A program made the translations under genes and the position numbers. A stretch of 64,000 bases of DNA. Origin: Chinchilla lanigera (lineage: Eukaryota > Chordata > Mammalia > Rodentia > Chinchillidae). Numbering within the stretch: position 1 is the first letter of the stretch; each line of letters starts with the position of its first letter. The stretch spans positions 21,589,114 to 21,653,113 of the forward strand of contig NW_004955417.1 of the NCBI RefSeq assembly GCF_000276665.1, read 5' to 3'. Shown here one piece after another: positions 59,600 through 64,000 of this stretch. The notes below the pieces were generated by a model, which saw nothing but the letters and a program-made list of their open reading frames with translations, did no database searches and was not told the origin of the DNA.

Positions 59600-59793
59600 C
59601 ACAGCCAGTGTGTGGAAATCCACGGAGCTGCTCCCAGGGCCATTCCGCGGTCACCCCACATGCCGCGGCCTTTCTGAGGTGCCAGCATTGCCCTGGCTCT
59701 GCAGGGCTCCCCAGTACAAAGTTCCTTCCTCCAGAGTCTTCAGATGTTCTGCTTCTCAACACCTCTGCGCTGTCTCTCTTCTATCTAGGGTAG
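59600..59793 (+). other. GC-rich patch with an exon-like left edge
   Basis: A pyrimidine tract ending in AG (ccttccccttttag, to about 59600) precedes about 190 bp that are clearly GC-richer than the flanks and contain ccgcgg twice. A 61-codon open frame runs through it. I see no strong donor on the right edge and recognise no protein. It is a candidate exon or regulatory patch only. Confidence 0.2.
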
Positions 59794-60769
59794 AAAAGTT
59801 CATCCTTTTTCTTATTACAAAAAAATCAAACAAAATCACCTTAATGGAGCCACATTTTTGGTAACCGAAAGTCCAGAAAACAGTATTTTTCTGTGTTCTA
59901 ACATGTTGCTTTCTTCTTCACTATCTGTATGAAGGGAATGAAATGAAAAAGGAGAGGAGCAGGATGGGAAAAACCCTCATATTTCAAACACTATGCTTAT
60001 GTTTTGTCCAAAAGGTGAATCTGCCAAGTTACTTTCTCACAGGCTTTGGATTGGTAAAATACTTTTCAGGGCTGGCTTAGCAGTCATATACTGCTTGTAC
60101 ACATTGCTAACTTTTTTAAATTCAAGAAACAGAATATATCCTTTCTTCTTGGACTCATGTCCATTTGAGCCTCACAATTTATTATAAGTATTTAATAAAT
60201 ATTTATTAAGTTAGAATGTAAAAATCAATTTCATCAACCCTAAAAACCAAAATTAGAGGGACAGAAAAGGTTATAGAGACAGCCAGAACATCCAGATGTG
60301 ATAACAGATGGATGTGTTATGTAAAATTTATACTTAATTCTCAATTATTTAGTGAGTAACTGCTTGTTATTCAAAAGGGAATTTAGATGGTCAGGACAAG
60401 GATGTACCTCCCATATTGCTGCATTTCAGTCTGAAAAGATAGAACCATGTGCCTGTAAGACTTAGGAAAGATAGCTAACTAATTCCTGAGATAGTACATA
60501 TGTATAGAAGTAAAAATTCTACATGAAATAAGTTTGAGAAATGTAATACATCATACTTTGGATGTTTTAAAGTGCACATTAGCATATCCAAAGCTTCTGA
60601 GGAGTTCTACAGAAGAAAACTGTTTAACTTGCTTAGCTTAGTACTTTTAAAATTTATCTCAGCATGATACATATATATAGCTGCATAGATGATAGAAATA
60701 TAACACTGCAATTATATATCTGTATCTACCTATATATATAACATATATATACATATATATATTTATACA
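59794..60769. other. AT-rich stretch
   Basis: Ends in a TA-rich patch (60665-60765) with tatatata and acatatatat units. No gene. Confidence 0.5.
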
Positions 60770-60809
60770 TTTCATTAGATGATAGAACTATCTTCATCAT
60801 CTAATGAAA
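60770..60809. repeat. Perfect inverted repeat (14-bp arms, 12-base loop)
   Basis: Arms tttcattagatgat (60770-60783) and atcatctaatgaaa (60796-60809) are perfectly complementary. A second, overlapping 5-bp stem (gatag/ctatc) lies inside. It sits next to a TA-rich tract. It has no T-run typical of a terminator, and none would be expected here. Confidence 0.9.
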
Positions 60810-61041
60810 CATAAGGATTCTATAAAAAGTGAAAAACTAGGCAATTAGTTCTAGGTCCATAGTGAGCTATTCATTAGTAACTTATTTTTACTACAGAATA
60901 AGCCCTTAAATGAAGAAACAAATAATTAAATATTTGACAGAGAAGTGGTGTCTTAAAACTCTTCTAAGTTTTCATGTATATGTTGTTTATCCGCGCTTGT
61001 TTCTCATTACCTTTCTCCTTTTTTCTTCCCATTTTCTCTGA
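60810..61041. other. AT-rich spacer
   Basis: Nothing recognised. Confidence 0.5.
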
Positions 61042-61079
61042 GTGTACTTAGAAGTAGTGTACTTAGAAGTAGTGTACTT
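61042..61079 (+). repeat. 15-bp tandem repeat, about 2.5 copies
   Basis: gtgtacttagaagta begins at 61042 and 61057 and is partial at 61072. Confidence 0.93.
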
Positions 61080-61239
61080 TTTTTTATTTCTGGGTGGTTT
61101 TGCTTTACTTTGACACAGTAGCAAAGGAAATGCTCTCATACTACACTTTGAATACTTTGACATCGTCAAATCATTTTTAGACATTTGGAGCAGGCTCTGG
61201 AACAGACTACTAGAGTTAGCCCTGTTTTGTTGGTTTTGT

Positions 61240-61353
61240 GAAAGAAAAAAAGAAAGAGAGAGAGAGAAAGAAAGAAAGAAAGAAAGAAGAAAAAGAAAGA
61301 AGAGAAAGAAAGAAGAAAGAAAAAGAAAGAAGAGAAAGAGAGAGAAAGAAGGA

Positions 61354-61409
<56 letters not shown>

Positions 61410-61468
61410 AAAAGAAAGAAAGAAAGAAAAAAGAAAAGAAAGAAAGAGAGGAAGGAAGGGAGAAAGGT
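61240..61468 (+). repeat. (GAAA)n polypurine array, about 230 bp
   Basis: Almost pure GAAA/GA/AAGA units on the + strand. The Lys/Glu/Arg-rich frame on + and the Phe/Leu/Ser-rich frames on the minus strand through here are its translations, not genes. Confidence 0.97.
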
Positions 61469-61845
61469 AAATATCATTCTCCTTTTTGAATACTTGTGGA
61501 AAGTGGCCAGGGAAAGCTCCATCTACATACAGTGGAGCTGACTCCACCCCATTCAGCACCCCCAGGGCATTGATCTTGATGGGCAGGTGCTTGGGTTTAT
61601 CTTAGAATCAGACAAACAGCCAGTTTCTTCCCATTAAGTGATTTCCTCTTCTCCTCAGCTTTCCCCTTTGGCCCTTTGGAAGGATTCTTTCCCTCTCTCC
61701 CTCCCTCAGGGGAAGAGAGGTCCTCTAGTTGTTTAACCTGATTCCCATTGAGCCAAGTCCTGGATGGATGACTTTTCCCCAGGCACAGGAAACAGGATTG
61801 GGTTTCTGTCTCAGGGATGACAGGCATCTTGTATTTCCATCCCCT
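61469..61845. other. Unassigned stretch of moderate GC
   Basis: Frames of 77-86 codons on the minus strand are unrecognised. Confidence 0.45.
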
Positions 61846-62023
61846 ATGTGTAGACAAACTTCACTGTGCACCAGAATCATTTGGAAGGCTTGGTGAAACA
61901 GATTCACTCCCAGAATTTCTGATTCAGCAGTTAAGGAATGGAGTCTACAAATCTGCATTTCAAAGAGATTTCCTTAAATGGTGTGGAAGCTTTGGTCCCT
62001 GCAATATATTATGAAAACCAGCA
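61846..62023 (+). mobile_element. MER5A hAT-Charlie MITE
   Basis: Clear ordered match: acttcactgtgcaccagaat, catttggaaggcttggtgaa, cccagaatttctgattcagc, tacaaatctgcatttcaaag and a right end atgaaaaccagc. It is non-coding and old. The terminal inverted repeats are decayed. Confidence 0.88.
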
Positions 62024-62349
62024 CTAGACGAGGAAAAACAAAAAAACAAAAAAAAAACCAGCAAAAAAACAAAAACACCGGAAACAGCTTTTTTATCTCT
62101 GACTTTCAAGGTCTCTACTATCTTTGCTGTAGCATCAACTCCCCTAGTTGAACATTATTCCAGGTAAGTGTCTTATTTGTAGAAATTACATTTAATTCAA
62201 AGAAAAATGATACCTCCCCTTCCTCCTTAGCCTTATCCTCCACTTAGGGTAGTCAGGGGACTGTGCATTTTGAGTAATGCTTACCAACATTTAACTCTTT
62301 CTGTACTTTTTTTAATTGGTTAAACTCACAAGGGCAGTATTGGAGCTTT
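62024..62349. other. Spacer with A-rich runs
   Basis: An A/C-rich run at 62034-62080. Otherwise nothing recognised. Confidence 0.5.
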
Positions 62350-62447
62350 TTGTTTGTTTGTTTGTTTTTTGGTACCAGGAATTGAACTCAAGACCTTGCA
62401 CTTGCCAGGCAGGCACTGTGCTGCTGAGCTACATCCCCAGCCCTGCT
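62350..62447 (-). mobile_element. ID SINE (minus strand) with TSD
   Basis: A (TTTG)n-type tail, then ggtaccaggaattgaactca, accttgcacttgccaggcag, tgctgctgagctacatcccc, agccct. The left flank cagtattggagctttt (from 62335) and right flank cagtattgttgagctttt (from 62450) match apart from a 2-bp difference. Confidence 0.95.
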
Positions 62448-62467
62448 AACAGTATTGTTGAGCTTTT

Positions 62468-63809
62468 CTCTTGGTCACATTTCTGCAGAATTCCTCCTTA
62501 AGCACAGATAGTATGCCCAGCTCCAGGATTATACTGTTTTTGTTTTTGCTTTTATTTTTAATGCATCTGATGTTTGCTAGAAATTAATCTTTTTCTTCTA
62601 GAGGGTCCTTCTATCAATGTAAGATATTCCAATGCCTGTCTTCCTACAGAAAGAGCTTTGTAGAACTCTTTCACACATGACAAACTGGCAGGTGTTTTCA
62701 TATCCATCCATCATTTACAGTTCACTGCCATCCGTCCATGACACCAGAATGCACAGCAATCACGGCATGTAACATAGAAAGAAGTTTTTGAAAGTTTCCT
62801 GGTCCCTACACACAGTAATCATATTTTTCCCTACAGAGTCAAAAAATAAGGGTGATCATTTAACAATTAAGAAAGGTTAAAGCAAAGCCTATTACAACCT
62901 GAAAAAAAATGTAGTTTTTCATGAACAATGTGATCATGTCAATTAAATCTGTTGTCATTTTCTAACAAGGACAATTTAACTGGGATATTGTTAGACTTCA
63001 CTCACAAAATGAAGAGGTGAAGTTGCACATATACGAAGGCTTATGACACTATAATTTATAGAAGTAAAAAACAGCAATGCTGATTTTCAATAACTGGCCA
63101 TTAGATAAATCAGCAAAGGTGCATTTATCTACATGGAAGGACATCAGTTACTAGAATCAGCCTCTCAGAGAATACCACAGGATGGGTAATTGTCACTATT
63201 GCAGTGGTCTCGATGGAAATCAGGGGATTCTTCTGGGCTCCAGGCTTATTCTGGGATTATTTAGTGGTTCAGATCTCCAGCCTGGATGTGTCTAGGTACT
63301 ACACATTTGAAAACTTCCCACCTCTCTAAAGTGAGATCTCAATGATACAGAAATGAATTTGGATGAGAAGTAATGTGAAAATGTTGCTAAAGTATGAATC
63401 CTTTCACCATTCATAGACAGCTCCTGGGAATTCCTGTAATGCTAAGATCTTAGAACTGCAAGTTTTACAGGAAAACAGACTTTGGCCTTGTTTTCAGATC
63501 AGGGGTGACTGTAGTGGAGCACAAGGCAAAATAAATCATCAATCATACTGATCTGCTCATTAAAGCTTTTATATTTTGTCTATCATGTTTCAGCCGTATT
63601 TTGATTTTTGAAAATATTGCATTAAAGTATCGTTAATCTTCATTACTGAGATACTGGTGGTCCCTTAAATCTGAACTGAACTGAATGCTCCACTCCCATC
63701 CCTGCAGATGAGGTGCAGATGTGATACAGATGTGGCTTTCTTGGTTATAAGTGGTGAATAGGTATGAAGCACAATGCTCACTTTCCTGCGAAACTCCTCC
63801 CCCCTATAT
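62468..63809. other. Stretch without recognised genes
   Basis: About 1.3 kb. No open frame above 60 codons and no assignable repeat. Confidence 0.5.
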
Positions 63810-64000
63810 TTTTATACAGTATGACATTTTATTATAAACATTTCCAACATTCAGAAAAACTGAAATTATAGTACAGTGAGCTTCCTACCCTCCTCACTGA
63901 CTTTCAACCACTGTTAGCATTTTGTTGCATGTACTTTATTTATTTATCCCGAACTAGATTTTTTTTAATAGGTCATTTCAAAACATAAGATAAATACTTA
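63810..64000 (-). mobile_element. Ancient L1 3' region, runs off the window
   Basis: aaactgaaattatagtacag, tgagcttcctaccctcctca, ccactgttagcattttgttg and catgtactttatttattta follow the order of the 'aaaaatagtacagagagttcc ... gttaacattttgccacat' segment found in old L1 3' regions. The strand is my best guess. Confidence 0.5.

Noticed and set aside
60987..61559. 190-codon Phe/Leu/Ser-rich minus-strand frame and Lys/Glu/Arg-rich plus-strand frame
   Set aside because: Both are translations of the GAAA polypurine array, with no start context or domain.

Overview
This window looks like nuclear DNA from a rodent, and it holds no protein-coding gene, tRNA, rRNA or other functional RNA gene that I can support. 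Three repeat types point to a rodent outside the mouse/rat family. The first is a set of young tRNA-derived ID SINEs ending in a GGTACC-type 3' motif. The second is B1 elements and composite B1-dID SINEs, which are known from squirrel-, dormouse- and beaver-like lineages. The third is a full-length ORR1-like MaLR LTR. I cannot name the species. The base composition is AT-rich, stop codons are dense in all frames, and the longest open frames (201-204 codons) match no family I recognise. The window may be intergenic or lie inside a long intron; the sequence does not say which.

Layout. 1-5 kb: a B1-dID element with an expanded AAAG tract, a MaLR LTR remnant, and a GC-richer LTR-like block built from two tiers of tandem repeats (about 177 bp and 42 bp). 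A MIR follows, then an unassigned 163-codon open frame. 5-15 kb: mostly unique AT-rich sequence with a few IDs and MIRs, a clean 116-bp tandem duplication at 8.1 kb and a (TG)20 tract. 15-21 kb: two copies of one block about 2.02 kb apart that share the same internal B1-dID insertion, a young B1, a GATA array, a MIR and more SINEs. 21-33 kb: two fossil hAT-type DNA transposons, with several ID insertions that have recognisable target-site duplications. 33-51 kb: long unannotated AT-rich stretches with scattered MIRs and young IDs.

51-54 kb: a four-layer nest. An ancient repeat is split by an ERVL-like LTR, which is split by a rearranged L1, which is split by an ID SINE with a perfect target-site duplication. 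54-64 kb: a B1-dID, an ORR1-like LTR, a GC-rich patch, a perfect 14-bp-arm hairpin, a 230-bp polypurine array, a MER5A, an ID, and an ancient L1 3' region running off the end.

Nothing here works together as a gene system. The biology on show is the history of retrotransposition, local duplication and microsatellite growth. Repeat assignments come from recognition of family consensus sequences by eye; a RepeatMasker run would be the deciding check.
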